Origin: Rhodospirillaceae bacterium TMED23
GTDB taxonomy: Bacteria; Pseudomonadota; Alphaproteobacteria; Rhodospirillales; UBA2165
Length of the DNA: 51,870 nucleotides
Reading direction: 5' to 3'
NCBI GenBank assembly: GCA_002168115.1
Contig: NHCC01000022.1
Location: forward strand, 163,664-215,533
Of the stretch, positions 11,809-21,502 are shown in pieces. Both the position numbers and the translations under genes were made by a program. A model generated the notes under the pieces. It made no database searches, was not told where the DNA came from, and was given only the letters and a program-made list of their open reading frames with translations. The stretch's first letter is position 1, and every line of letters starts with the position of its first letter.

Positions 11809-13008
11809 ATGAATATTCATGAATATCAAGCGAAACAGATATTATCCAAATATGGTGTGGCTACCCTTGATGGGGGTGTTGCATACACCTCTAGTGAGGC
11901 CGAGGTCGTGGCAAAGGGTCTAAATGGACCCGTTTGGGTTGTAAAGTCTCAAATTCATGCAGGTGGGCGCGGCAAGGGAAATTTCAAAAACGTTGATAAT
12001 TATTCCGGTGGTGGAGTGAAAGTTGTTAAATCAATCGACGAAGTAAAAGATGTTGCAGAAAAAATGTTAGGTAATGTTCTCGTTACTCATCAAACTGGCC
12101 CTGAAGGAAAACAGGTTAAGCGTGTCTACATAGAGGATGGCTGCGATATAGAAAGGGAGCTTTACCTTAGCTTATTAGTTGACAGAGCAACATCGTGCGT
12201 AACGGTGATCGCTTGTCAGGATGGTGGTATGGATATAGAAGAGGTTGCTGAATCTTCACCCGAAAAAATTCTAACGACTGATATAGATCCTGCAACGGGC
12301 ATGAAGAGTTTTCATGCTAGAAAAATAGCATTTGGCCTTGGCCTTACAGGGGAGCAAGTAAAATCTGCTGTAAAATTTCTTTTATCAATGTATGAAGCAT
12401 TCACTGATATGGATGCCAGCCAAATTGAGATAAATCCATTGGTAGTTACAAGGGCGGGGGAGGTTATTGCGCTCGATGCTAAAATGAATTTTGATGATAA
12501 TGCTCTTTACCGTCACCAGGATATAGAGGAAATGAGAGATGAAGATGAGCAAGACTCGGCAGAATTGGAGGCTGAGCGTCATGACTTAAATTATATAAAA
12601 TTAGATGGTAGCATCGGGTGTATGGTAAACGGGGCTGGCTTAGCTATGGCTACGATGGATATTATTAAGCTGCATGGTGGTGATCCAGCTAATTTTCTTG
12701 ACGTTGGTGGTGGGGCAACTCGTGAGCGCGTGACAACAGCCTTTAAAATAATTTTGTCTGATAAAAACGTTGAGGGCATACTTGTAAATATTTTTGGGGG
12801 TATTATGCGCTGTGATGTTATTGCTGAAGGAGTTGTTTCAGCTGCAAAAGAGGTCGCTCTGAATGTACCATTAGTTGTTCGTCTCGAAGGAACTAATGTC
12901 GAGTTGGGCAAGGAAATATTATTGAAATCTGGGTTGCCTATTATCTCCGGAAATGATTTAGCGGATGCCGCGGAAAAGGTTGTTAAAGCGGTTCAGGAGG
13001 CCGCATAA
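11809..13008 (+). CDS. sucC: Succinyl-CoA synthetase (ADP-forming) beta subunit
   Basis: Beta subunit of succinyl-CoA ligase, which makes ATP or GTP from succinyl-CoA. The protein starts [17 protein letters not shown], has the ATP-grasp nucleotide site [12 protein letters not shown], the metal and substrate region QIEINPLVV, and the C-terminal CoA-ligase-like domain with [11 protein letters not shown]. Length 399 residues, normal. A GAAGAGG lies upstream of ATG 11809. sucD starts 1 base after its stop. Confidence 0.98.
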   Translation: MNIHEYQAKQILSKYGVATLDGGVAYTSSEAEVVAKGLNGPVWVVKSQIHAGGRGKGNFKNVDNYSGGGVKVVKSIDEVKDVAEKMLGNVLVTHQTGPEGKQVKRVYIEDGCDIERELYLSLLVDRATSCVTVIACQDGGMDIEEVAESSPEKILTTDIDPATGMKSFHARKIAFGLGLTGEQVKSAVKFLLSMYEAFTDMDASQIEINPLVVTRAGEVIALDAKMNFDDNALYRHQDIEEMRDEDEQDSAELEAERHDLNYIKLDGSIGCMVNGAGLAMATMDIIKLHGGDPANFLDVGGGATRERVTTAFKIILSDKNVEGILVNIFGGIMRCDVIAEGVVSAAKEVALNVPLVVRLEGTNVELGKEILLKSGLPIISGNDLADAAEKVVKAVQEAA

Positions 13009-13009
13009 T

Positions 13010-13885
13010 ATGGCTGTTTTAGTAAATAAAGATACTCGGGTTATTTGCCAAGGGTTTACTGGATCGCAGGGGACGTTTCATTCTGAACAAGCGATCGCAT
13101 ATGGAACAAAAATGGTGGGTGGGGTTACGCCAGGGAAAGGTGGTTCAATCCATCTTGGTCTGCCAGTTTTTGATACCGTAGTTGAGGCAAAGGAACAAGC
13201 AAACGCAAATGCGAGCGTCATCTACGTGCCACCCCCATTCGCAGCTGAAGCAATTCTAGAAGCTATTGATTGCGAAATACCTCTAGTGATATGTATCACT
13301 GAAGGGATTCCTGTGTTGGATATGGTTGAGGTAAAAAAAGCGCTTAAAGGCTCAAATACCCGACTTATTGGTCCCAATTGTCCCGGTGTTATAACCCCAG
13401 GAGAGTGTAAGATCGGTATAATGCCTGGTCATATTCATTCACCAGGAAGAATAGGGGTGGTTTCAAGGTCGGGTACTCTAACCTATGAGGCTGTTGGTCA
13501 AACTTCTGCAGTAGGCCTTGGCCAAACAACGTGTATTGGAATTGGTGGGGACCCGGTGAATGGGACAAATTTTATTGATTGTTTAGAGATGTTTCTTGAT
13601 GATGATCAAACGGAAGGTATCATTATGATAGGGGAGATAGGTGGCTCAGCTGAAGAAGAGGCTGCTGAATTTATTAAGACATCAAAAATTAAAAAACCGA
13701 TGGTTGGCTTTATTGCCGGTATTACGGCTCCACCGGGAAGAAGGATGGGGCATGCTGGAGCAATTATTGCCGGTGGCAAGGGTGGAGCAATGGATAAGAT
13801 TGAAGCACTTCGTGGTGCGAATATTAACGTTGCTGACTCTCCCGCTGCTTTGGGTAGCACAATGTTGGCGACTATGAAGAGCTAA
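13010..13885 (+). CDS. sucD: Succinyl-CoA synthetase alpha subunit
   Basis: Alpha subunit of succinyl-CoA ligase. It binds CoA and carries the phosphohistidine. The true start is ATG 13010, giving [21 protein letters not shown]. The ORF-track start at 12965 would read back into sucC, and an AGGAGG at 12995-13000 lies 9 bases upstream of 13010. The CoA site is [22 protein letters not shown] follows, and the catalytic histidine is in [15 protein letters not shown]. Length 291 residues, normal. Confidence 0.98.
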   Translation: MAVLVNKDTRVICQGFTGSQGTFHSEQAIAYGTKMVGGVTPGKGGSIHLGLPVFDTVVEAKEQANANASVIYVPPPFAAEAILEAIDCEIPLVICITEGIPVLDMVEVKKALKGSNTRLIGPNCPGVITPGECKIGIMPGHIHSPGRIGVVSRSGTLTYEAVGQTSAVGLGQTTCIGIGGDPVNGTNFIDCLEMFLDDDQTEGIIMIGEIGGSAEEEAAEFIKTSKIKKPMVGFIAGITAPPGRRMGHAGAIIAGGKGGAMDKIEALRGANINVADSPAALGSTMLATMKS

Positions 13886-13926
13886 CTTCGAGTCTTTGAT
13901 ATATCAAATTACTAAGGATCGAGTTA

Positions 13927-16881
13927 ATGGCGGGTTCAGCCAAAACATTTTTAACGGGCGCAAATGCCGCTTATATCGCAGAATTATACGCCAAATATAA
14001 AGAGAGTCCCCACTCGATTGATCAAAGTTGGATAGATTTTTTTTCCGAATTTTCTGATGATGTGGAATCCATAACAAAAGATTATTTTGGAGCGAGTTGG
14101 TCTCCATCAAGGACCTCAATAATTAGCAATGGTGCTTCGACTAATGAAAACAATATTCAGTCACAAAAGAACTTGGGTGGCGATATTGAGAAAATTGCTA
14201 GAAGGTCGATTAGAGCCCGGATTTTAATTCGTTCTTACCGGGTAAGAGGTCATCTTCATGCTCAATTTGATCCTTTGGGCTTATCAGGCGCGGGGTATCA
14301 TAAAGAGTTAGACTACAGAACCTATGATTTTACTGAGAACGATTTAGATAAAGATATTTATTTAGATAGTATGTCTGCAATGGCGGGAAGAGAAAAAGCA
14401 TCATTAAAAGAAATCCTCAAAATAATGCAAGATGCTTACTGTGGATCCATAGGCGTTGAATATATGCATATTCAGGAGATCGAAGAACGAGCATGGATAC
14501 AAAACAATATCGAAGGCATTGATTATAAATCAGATTATACTTCAGATTTTAGGGCAAATATTTATAAAGATTTGGTAAGAGCTGAAGGTTTTGAGACTTA
14601 TCTTCAAATGAAGCATACTGGAACCAAACGTTTTGGTTTAGACGGTGGTGAGAGCCTCATACCTTTTATGGAAGGCTTATTAACTACGAGTGCATCTGAA
14701 GGTATTGAGGAAATAGTGATTGGTATGCCTCATCGCGGTAGGTTAAACGTTCTAGCTCGCACAATGGGTAAGCCTTACGCCGCCATATTTTCCGAGTTTC
14801 AGGGCAATCTCGCTTATCCAGAGGATGTGCAAGGATCGGGAGACGTTAAATATCATCTTGGCGCTTCAGCAGACCGTGAATTTGGTGATGCAAAAATGCA
14901 TTTATCCTTAACAGCAAATCCATCACATCTAGAATGTGTTAATCCAGTTGTACTTGGAAAGGTTAGAGCCAAGCAAGCGCAAAGATCAGATGAGACGAGA
15001 GAAAAAGTAATGGGGATACTAATGCATGGTGATGCGGCGTTTGCCGGTCAGGGCATAGTGCCAGAAACATTGGATTTGTCTCAAATTAAAGGTTATAGGA
15101 CGGGGGGCACAATACATGTTGTGGTAAATAACCAAATTGGTTTTACTACTAATCCAACCAGTTCCAGGTCAACACCATATCCAACAGATATAGCAAAGGG
15201 TATGCAGGCACCCATATTTCACGTTAATGGAGATGATCCTGAAGCTGTTATTCGCGTCGCTGAGTTAGCAGTTCGTTTTCGTCAAAGGTTTAAACGTGAT
15301 GTGGTTATTGATCTTTTCTGTTATCGACGTCACGGACATAACGAAGGTGATGAGCCCATGTTTACGCAACCAAAGATGTATACTGCGATCGCTGATCACC
15401 CAACCACCCGAGAAATTTATAGGGAAAAGCTTTTGGGTGAAGGCATACTCAAATTGTCTGATATTGAGAAAACTGAGGTAGATTTTAAAAACCATTTGGA
15501 CTCTGAATTTGTGGCAGCTTCAGGATATAAGTCAAATAAGGCTGACTGGCTTGAGGGTAAATGGGAGGGATTGACTGCTTTGAGAGATGAGGAGGAAAAG
15601 CGGGATGAGGAAACTTCAGTTGATATTGATATATTAAAGAGAATTGGTAATTCATTATCGACCATTCCTGAGGGTATTATTATTAATAGTAAACTTATTA
15701 GACAATTAAAGTCTAAGTCTGAAATGATGAGTAGTGGTGCGAATATTGACTGGGCAATGGCAGAAGCCCTAGCGTATGGGAGCTTATTGTTAGAGGGTCA
15801 CCCAGTTCGATTGTCTGGCCAAGACTCTGGCAGAGGAACATTTTCACACCGTCATGCTGCCATTATTGATCAAAAAACTGAGGATCGTTATTTTCCATTG
15901 AGTGAAATTGATAGAGATAATCAGGCTGCATTTGAAATTATGGATAGCCCACTCTCAGAATTTGCTGTTTTGGGTTATGAGTATGGATATTCACTTGCTG
16001 AGCCTAAAACACTTACAATTTGGGAAGCACAATTTGGTGATTTTGCAAATACGGCACAGGTAATTTTTGATCAATTTATATCGTCTGGGGAATCCAAATG
16101 GTTGAGAATGTCTGGTCTAGTGATGCTTCTTCCTCACGGTATGGAAGGGCAGGGGCCTGAACATTCTTCTGCACGACTTGAGCGTTGTCTGCAACTCTGC
16201 GCCGAGGATAATATGCAGGTTGTTAATATTACTTCACCAGCGAATTTTTTTCATGTGTTGAGACGGCAAGTTAAGCGTAATTATAGGAAACCATTAATTG
16301 TAATGTCTCCTAAATCGTTATTACGACACAAACTTAATGTGTCTAGTTTATCCGATATGGCGTCGGAAACTGGTTTTCTGAGAATTATACCCGAGGTTAG
16401 TGATAATATTATTACCGACAAGAAAGTTCGGCGAGTTATTTTGTGTTCAGGTAAAATTTACTATGACTTGTTTGAAAAGCGAGATGACTTAAAGATACGT
16501 GATGTTGTAATCATTAGAATAGAGCAGCTTTATCCTTGGCCACGAGGTGGCATTACAAAACAAATTCGCAGATATGCAAATGCTGAAATTTTATGGGTCC
16601 AAGAAGAGTCTTCTAATCAAGGTGCCTGGCATTTTGTTAATGACCGCCTCAATTACATATTACGTGACATAAACTCTAGTTTACGGGATATATCTCAAGT
16701 ATTATATGTGGGGCGTAAGGCTTCGGCTTCGCCAGCTACAGGGGCGCTAAGTATTCATAAGAAAGAACAGGATATGATAATTAATCAGGCGTTAAATGGT
16801 GAAACGAATAATATGATTCAGCCATTTATGCCTCCCGCTCATAAACCAGAGAAAATAGAAAAGAATAAGAAGAGGAAGTAA
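13927..16881 (+). CDS. sucA: 2-oxoglutarate dehydrogenase E1 component
   Basis: Thiamine-diphosphate-dependent decarboxylase of the 2-oxoglutarate dehydrogenase complex. It has the N-terminal AYIAELYAKYKESPHSID segment, the MPHRGRLNVLA and HLSLTANPSHLECVNPVV motifs, the ThDP/Mg region GDAAFAGQG and NNQIGFTTNP, and the C-terminal transketolase-like half with SGQDSGRGTFSHRHA and LPHGMEGQGPEHSSARLER. Length 984 residues, normal. The C-terminus is lysine-rich. Its stop codon overlaps the sucB start by one base (TAATG), so the two are translationally coupled. Confidence 0.98.
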   Translation: MAGSAKTFLTGANAAYIAELYAKYKESPHSIDQSWIDFFSEFSDDVESITKDYFGASWSPSRTSIISNGASTNENNIQSQKNLGGDIEKIARRSIRARILIRSYRVRGHLHAQFDPLGLSGAGYHKELDYRTYDFTENDLDKDIYLDSMSAMAGREKASLKEILKIMQDAYCGSIGVEYMHIQEIEERAWIQNNIEGIDYKSDYTSDFRANIYKDLVRAEGFETYLQMKHTGTKRFGLDGGESLIPFMEGLLTTSASEGIEEIVIGMPHRGRLNVLARTMGKPYAAIFSEFQGNLAYPEDVQGSGDVKYHLGASADREFGDAKMHLSLTANPSHLECVNPVVLGKVRAKQAQRSDETREKVMGILMHGDAAFAGQGIVPETLDLSQIKGYRTGGTIHVVVNNQIGFTTNPTSSRSTPYPTDIAKGMQAPIFHVNGDDPEAVIRVAELAVRFRQRFKRDVVIDLFCYRRHGHNEGDEPMFTQPKMYTAIADHPTTREIYREKLLGEGILKLSDIEKTEVDFKNHLDSEFVAASGYKSNKADWLEGKWEGLTALRDEEEKRDEETSVDIDILKRIGNSLSTIPEGIIINSKLIRQLKSKSEMMSSGANIDWAMAEALAYGSLLLEGHPVRLSGQDSGRGTFSHRHAAIIDQKTEDRYFPLSEIDRDNQAAFEIMDSPLSEFAVLGYEYGYSLAEPKTLTIWEAQFGDFANTAQVIFDQFISSGESKWLRMSGLVMLLPHGMEGQGPEHSSARLERCLQLCAEDNMQVVNITSPANFFHVLRRQVKRNYRKPLIVMSPKSLLRHKLNVSSLSDMASETGFLRIIPEVSDNIITDKKVRRVILCSGKIYYDLFEKRDDLKIRDVVIIRIEQLYPWPRGGITKQIRRYANAEILWVQEESSNQGAWHFVNDRLNYILRDINSSLRDISQVLYVGRKASASPATGALSIHKKEQDMIINQALNGETNNMIQPFMPPAHKPEKIEKNKKRK

Positions 16882-18398
16882 TGGCTACCGAAATTAAAGT
16901 ACCCCCATTAGGCGAGTCGTTAACACACGGTACAATAGCTAATTGGCTAAAAAATCTTGGCGATGAGATTAAAGAAGATGAACCTATACTTGAGCTAGAA
17001 ACTGATAAAGTTACTATTGAGGTTAATGCATTGAGTTCAGGTATTTTGACTGAAATTAATGTATCAGTGGGGACTGAGGTTGAAGTCGGGCAGACCTTGG
17101 GGATAATTTCTGAGGTAACAAGTAACGATTATGACAGTTCAATTCAGATAAAAACTGAAAAAGTCGCTTTGGTTGATATAGTTGTTCCTGATCTAGGCGA
17201 GAGTTTAACTGAGGCCAATATATCGCAGTGGCTTAAATCACTCGGCGATAACGTTATTCTAGATGAGCCTTTATTAGAGCTAGAGACAGATAAAGTTACT
17301 ATGGAGATTAACGCGCCTGGAGCGGGACAATTGAGCGAAATTCTTGTTACTGCTGGTAATGATGTTGAGGTAGGAGCCGTTATTGGTCGAATTTCAGCAT
17401 TGGATATTATTGAATCTAAACCAAATTCGATAGATATCAAAAACCTGGAACCCAAGGAATCTAATGATGGCCATCAAATGTCACCAGCTGTAAGAAAATT
17501 GGTTGAAGATAATGATTTAAATATCTCAGAGATTACTGCTACGGGCAAGGATGGTCGCCTTACGAAAGGTGATGTTTTAGCCTTTCAAAAATTGCGGGAG
17601 AATCTTACGACGCAAAGTAAGCCATCTCTTGAGGCGCTTTCGGATTTAGATCCTTCAGGAAAGCAAGCAAACGTGCAAATACCAACTATTCCCAGTGCGC
17701 CTAGAGAAGAACGTGTTAAAATTACTCACCTTCGAAAAGTAATAGCGAGTCGGTTAAAGGAAGCTCAGAACACTGCCGCAATATTAACGACCTTTAATGA
17801 GATTGATATGTCTGCAGTAATGTCAGCGCGAAAACATTTTCAAGAGAAGTTTGAGAAACGTCATGACGTAAGACTGGGTTTTATGAGTTATTTTGTTAAG
17901 GCCGTTATAGTCGCTTTAAAAGAGTTTCCTGCTATCAATGCAGAAATACGAGGTGATGAGATTGTTTATAAAAATTATTATAATATTGGGGTAGCTGTTG
18001 GAACCCCAAATGGTTTGGTTGTACCTGTGCTTAAAGATGCGGATAAACTCACTTTTGCAGAAATTGAAAAACGAATTAAGGACTTTGGATCAAGGGCGCG
18101 CGACGGGAAGTTAACCATTGATGAGATGTCTGGTGGTAGTTTTACAATTACCAATGGGGGTATTTATGGTTCTATGTTATCTACACCAATTATTAATGCC
18201 CCTCAGTCCGGAATTTTAGGGATGCATAATATTGTAGAGAGACCTTGGGTGGTTGATGGTGAGATTAAAGTAAGGCCAATAATGTACCTTGCCCATAGTT
18301 ATGACCACCGGATCGTTGATGGCCGTGAAGCCGTCTCGATGCTTGTTAGAATTAAGGAGTGCATAGAGGATCCGCAGCGCATTATGCTCGACATGTAA
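16881..18398 (+). CDS. sucB: Dihydrolipoyl succinyltransferase (E2) with two lipoyl domains
   Basis: Transfers the succinyl group from lipoyl to CoA at the core of the 2-oxoglutarate dehydrogenase complex. Two tandem lipoyl domains are visible, at about residues 3-77 and 98-173, each with ELETDKVT, which places the lipoylated lysines at about K43 and K138. An E3-binding domain (MSPAVRKLVEDNDLNISEI) comes next, then the catalytic domain ending in HSYDHRIVDGREAVSML. Most SucB proteins of about 400 residues have only one lipoyl domain, which explains the length of 505 here. The full succinyltransferase-type catalytic domain and position after sucA support SucB rather than a pyruvate-dehydrogenase E2. 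Confidence 0.95.
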   Translation: MATEIKVPPLGESLTHGTIANWLKNLGDEIKEDEPILELETDKVTIEVNALSSGILTEINVSVGTEVEVGQTLGIISEVTSNDYDSSIQIKTEKVALVDIVVPDLGESLTEANISQWLKSLGDNVILDEPLLELETDKVTMEINAPGAGQLSEILVTAGNDVEVGAVIGRISALDIIESKPNSIDIKNLEPKESNDGHQMSPAVRKLVEDNDLNISEITATGKDGRLTKGDVLAFQKLRENLTTQSKPSLEALSDLDPSGKQANVQIPTIPSAPREERVKITHLRKVIASRLKEAQNTAAILTTFNEIDMSAVMSARKHFQEKFEKRHDVRLGFMSYFVKAVIVALKEFPAINAEIRGDEIVYKNYYNIGVAVGTPNGLVVPVLKDADKLTFAEIEKRIKDFGSRARDGKLTIDEMSGGSFTITNGGIYGSMLSTPIINAPQSGILGMHNIVERPWVVDGEIKVRPIMYLAHSYDHRIVDGREAVSMLVRIKECIEDPQRIMLDM

Positions 18399-18443
18399 AA
18401 GAAAAAAAATGATACAATATAAAACCTTTTAGGATGGCTTATA

Positions 18444-19853
18444 ATGACTCAAAATTCTTATGATGTAATATTTATCGGCGGCGGGCCAGGCGGTTACGTG
18501 TCAGCTATTCGTGCATCTCAATTAGGCTTAAAGGTAGCCATAGTAGAAAAGCGTAGTTCTCTTGGTGGTACATGTTTAAACGTTGGGTGTATTCCCTCTA
18601 AGGCATTATTGCACTCTTCCCATCTTTTTGATGAAGCAAAAAAAAGCATGCAGTCACATGGGGTCATTGCAGAAAATGTGAAATTAGATTTATCAAAGAT
18701 GATGGCTAAGAAAGATACAGTTGTTTCAGATACGATTAAAGGTGTCGATTACCTCATGGAAAAGAATAAAATCGAAAGGTTTTTGGGAAGTGGGTCAGTG
18801 AAGTCAAAAGGAATAATAATAGTTAGAGATGATGCAAAACAAACTAAAGAACTTAAGACAAAAAATATTGTTATTGCAACGGGCTCTGAGGTTGCAACTT
18901 TATCCGGCGTTGAAATTGATAATAAACTAATCATTAATTCTACAGGTGCTTTGACTCTGAATAAAGTGCCAAAAAAGATGATTGTTATTGGGGCTGGCGT
19001 TATTGGATTAGAACTTGGTTCTATTTGGAGGCGTTTGGGAGCTGAGGTTGAGGTTATTGAATATTTAGATGTTTGCTTAACAGGATCTGATCTAGAAGTC
19101 TCGAAAGTTATTAAAAGAACGCTTACAAAACAGGGTATGAAGTTTAAAATGGGAACTAAGGTGGTTAGTTCAAAAATGAGTAAGTCATCAGTAACACTCA
19201 CGGTCGAGTCAGTAAATACCGGTAAAAAGGAAGCGATGAAAGCTGACTGCGTATTAGTTGCAGTAGGGAGGAGTCCCTATACAAAAGATCTGGGCTTAGA
19301 AAATATAGGTATTAAAACAGATCAAAAAGGGTTTATAAAAGTCAATGAATGCTTTGAAACAGATATTAAAGGTATCTATGCTATCGGCGATGTAATTGGT
19401 GGGATGATGTTGGCGCATAAGGCTGAAGATGAGGGCGTAATATTAGCAGAGATCTTAGCTGGTCAATCAGGCCATATAAATTATGATACGATACCTGGAA
19501 TAGTATATACTTGGCCGGAAGTTGCTAGTCTCGGTAAAACAGAGGAGCAGCTAAAAAAATCTAATATTGCCTATAAAAAAGGTAAATTCAGTTTTAGTGC
19601 AAATGCGCGCGCGCGGGCGATGGGGGCAACGGATGGGTTTGTAAAAATACTCGCTGATGCGGAAACAGATGAAGTTTTAGGGGTCCATATTGTGGGCCCC
19701 GCTGCTGGTGATTTGATACAAGAATGCATAGTTGCTATGGAGTTTGGTGGTGCAGCTGAAGATATAGCAAGAACGTGCCATGGTCATCCCGGACTAAGCG
19801 AAGTTGTTAAAGAAGCAGCGCTTGATGTTGATGGCCGAGCTCTTCATAGTTAG
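18444..19853 (+). CDS. lpd: Dihydrolipoamide dehydrogenase (E3)
   Basis: FAD enzyme that reoxidises the lipoyl groups of 2-oxoacid dehydrogenase complexes with NAD. Visible are the N-terminal FAD motif IGGGPGGYVSAIRASQLG, the redox disulfide in GGTCLNVGCIPSKALL, the NAD Rossmann motif VIGAGVIGLELGSIW, the second FAD site IYAIGDVIGGMMLAHKAEDEG and the dimer-interface catalytic HGHPGLSEVVKEAAL. Length 469 residues, normal. It is the last intact gene of the suc run. A broken SpoIIAA-like gene begins 9 bases after its stop. Confidence 0.97.
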   Translation: MTQNSYDVIFIGGGPGGYVSAIRASQLGLKVAIVEKRSSLGGTCLNVGCIPSKALLHSSHLFDEAKKSMQSHGVIAENVKLDLSKMMAKKDTVVSDTIKGVDYLMEKNKIERFLGSGSVKSKGIIIVRDDAKQTKELKTKNIVIATGSEVATLSGVEIDNKLIINSTGALTLNKVPKKMIVIGAGVIGLELGSIWRRLGAEVEVIEYLDVCLTGSDLEVSKVIKRTLTKQGMKFKMGTKVVSSKMSKSSVTLTVESVNTGKKEAMKADCVLVAVGRSPYTKDLGLENIGIKTDQKGFIKVNECFETDIKGIYAIGDVIGGMMLAHKAEDEGVILAEILAGQSGHINYDTIPGIVYTWPEVASLGKTEEQLKKSNIAYKKGKFSFSANARARAMGATDGFVKILADAETDEVLGVHIVGPAAGDLIQECIVAMEFGGAAEDIARTCHGHPGLSEVVKEAALDVDGRALHS

Positions 19854-19862
19854 CTTTTATCA

Positions 19863-20219
19863 ATGATCCGGATATCCTCTGAAAATGATAGTAATTTAAT
19901 TTACTTTAAAATTATTGGTAAATTAACAGACACTGATTTTAAAGAAATTATACCAGCGTTTGAACAGAAATTAGATAGTTTTAATTAACTAAATATCTTT
20001 GTGGATTTAATAGAACTTGAAGGCTGGACTTGGCGGGCTGCATGGGATGACTTTGCATTCGGAATTAAGTATTGGAAAAACTTAAAAAAAATTTCAATAC
20101 TTGGAGATAAGCGTTGGATAAAACTCTCGGTTACAGTCAGTCATAAACTTATTCCGGCGGAAGTACGCTTTTTCGATAGTTACAGAAAAAAAGAGGCACT
20201 AGACTGGCTAAAATGCTAG
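19863..20219 (+). pseudogene. SpoIIAA-like (STAS-type) small protein interrupted by an in-frame stop
   Basis: One frame from ATG 19863 reads MIRISSENDSNLIYFKIIGKLT and on to FEQKLDSFN, then TAA at 19986-19988, then in the same frame LNIFVDLIELEGWTWRAAWDD through to DWLKC, stop at 20219. The two parts joined make about 118 residues and match the layout of SpoIIAA-like proteins: a beta strand, the D-x-x-I-P-A-hxE helix, the LNIFVDL strand, a WDD helix, the KISILGDKRWIK strand and a C-terminal helix. The stop lies where one codon would link the helix to the strand. TAA could come from AAA by one change. The ORF-track gene at GTG 20001 is only the second half and has no ribosome-binding site. It could be decay, readthrough or sequence error. 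Confidence 0.7.
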
Positions 20220-20416
20220 ACATTATTGTTTTCTGTAAATGTATAATGTTAAATTATAGCCTTTTTAATAAACGATTGAACGCACCTAAAAATAAAAATA
20301 GTTTAAGTAAGGTTTCTGATTTATTAAAATATATTTTTGGTATACACCTAGTAAATCTATTAAATTTTACAATCAATTCTTACTAATTTACCAAATTTAT
20401 GTGACTGGATTATATT

Positions 20417-21502
20417 ATGTTATTTAAGTGCGCAAATCATTCACCTTCAGATCATTCGCATGGTCACCCTCAAACAGTTGCGAAAGATAATAAACATTTC
20501 ACTGTAGATATTCACTGCCATATACAAGTACCAGAGGCTGATAAAATGCTGCAGCAATTATCGCCAGAAGATACTGGTCGGAGAATGGTTGATACTAATC
20601 CAATCACGGCAACGATTAATTCTAAACTTCAGGATAAAATTCTCCCTCAGTTGACTGATCCAGAAGTGCGTCTTAGGGATATGGACGCGCAGGGCATAGA
20701 TATGCAGGCAATCTCAACATCTCCCTTTCATTATAATTATGGTTACGATGCTGAGTTTGCGAGGGATACATCTCATGTAGTTAATGATAGAATTGCTGAA
20801 ATAGTAGCCAAAAATCCAGATAGGTTTGTCGGATTGGGTACTGCACCCCTACAGAATCCTGAAATGGCGATCCAAGAATTAGATCGTTGTATTGATGAAC
20901 TTGGATTTAAAGGAGTTGAAATTTCTACTAATGTAAATGGTAAAGATCTCACTCGAGCTGGTCTTGAGAAATTTTTTGCACGTTGTGAAGAAAAAGATGT
21001 GATGATATTTATACATCCGATTGGGACTAGTTTTGTTGAACGCATGGATGACCATTATTTTCGAAATACGATCGGACACCCATTAGAGTCTGCACTAGCT
21101 GTTGGGCATTTAGTTTTTGATGGTTATCTAGAAAAATTTCCTGGACTTAAAATTTGTATTGCTCACGGTGGCGGTTATATACCAGGATATTCAGGTCGTT
21201 TTGATCACCCATTTCATCTGCGTGATGACTGTCGTCAAGTTATTTCAAAACCGCCTTCTGAGTATCTTAAAAAACTCTACTTTGATAGTGTTGTATTTAC
21301 TGAACATCAATTGAGGTATTTAATTGAGACTTGGGGTCCTGAACATATTGTGATGGGCACAGACTATCCTTACGATATGGCTGAGCCAGATCCAGTTGGA
21401 CACGTAAATTCTGTCAAAGGCCTCTCTGACGAGGATAAAGCGATGGTAATGGGTAAGAATGCCGCTCGCCTATTGGGCATAGACCTTCCAGTACCAAATT
21501 AA
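20417..21502 (+). CDS. Amidohydrolase family 2 metalloenzyme (ACMSD-like)
   Basis: A TIM-barrel metal-dependent hydrolase or decarboxylase of the amidohydrolase-2 group that includes aminocarboxymuconate-semialdehyde decarboxylase and related enzymes. The metal ligands are visible: DIHCH (H33 and H35), the histidine in MIFIHPIGTSF, IAHGGGYIPGYSGR, and the late aspartate in VMGTDYPYDMAEPDP. A histidine-rich N-terminal stretch (HSPSDHSHGH) precedes the domain. The substrate cannot be told from sequence, and no tryptophan or nitroaromatic pathway genes are nearby. Its 3' end overlaps the convergent MetE-like gene by 4 bases. The 197 bases upstream (20220-20416) are very AT-rich and show no clear gene or promoter. 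Confidence 0.85.
   Translation: MLFKCANHSPSDHSHGHPQTVAKDNKHFTVDIHCHIQVPEADKMLQQLSPEDTGRRMVDTNPITATINSKLQDKILPQLTDPEVRLRDMDAQGIDMQAISTSPFHYNYGYDAEFARDTSHVVNDRIAEIVAKNPDRFVGLGTAPLQNPEMAIQELDRCIDELGFKGVEISTNVNGKDLTRAGLEKFFARCEEKDVMIFIHPIGTSFVERMDDHYFRNTIGHPLESALAVGHLVFDGYLEKFPGLKICIAHGGGYIPGYSGRFDHPFHLRDDCRQVISKPPSEYLKKLYFDSVVFTEHQLRYLIETWGPEHIVMGTDYPYDMAEPDPVGHVNSVKGLSDEDKAMVMGKNAARLLGIDLPVPN

Noticed and set aside
12965-13009. Extended sucD start of the ORF track
   Set aside because: The extra 15 codons overlap the sucC end out of frame; ATG 13010 has AGGAGG and the conserved N-terminus.
20001-20219. Stand-alone 72-residue gene from GTG 20001
   Set aside because: It is the in-frame C-terminal half of the SpoIIAA-like gene beginning at 19863; the GTG has no ribosome-binding site.
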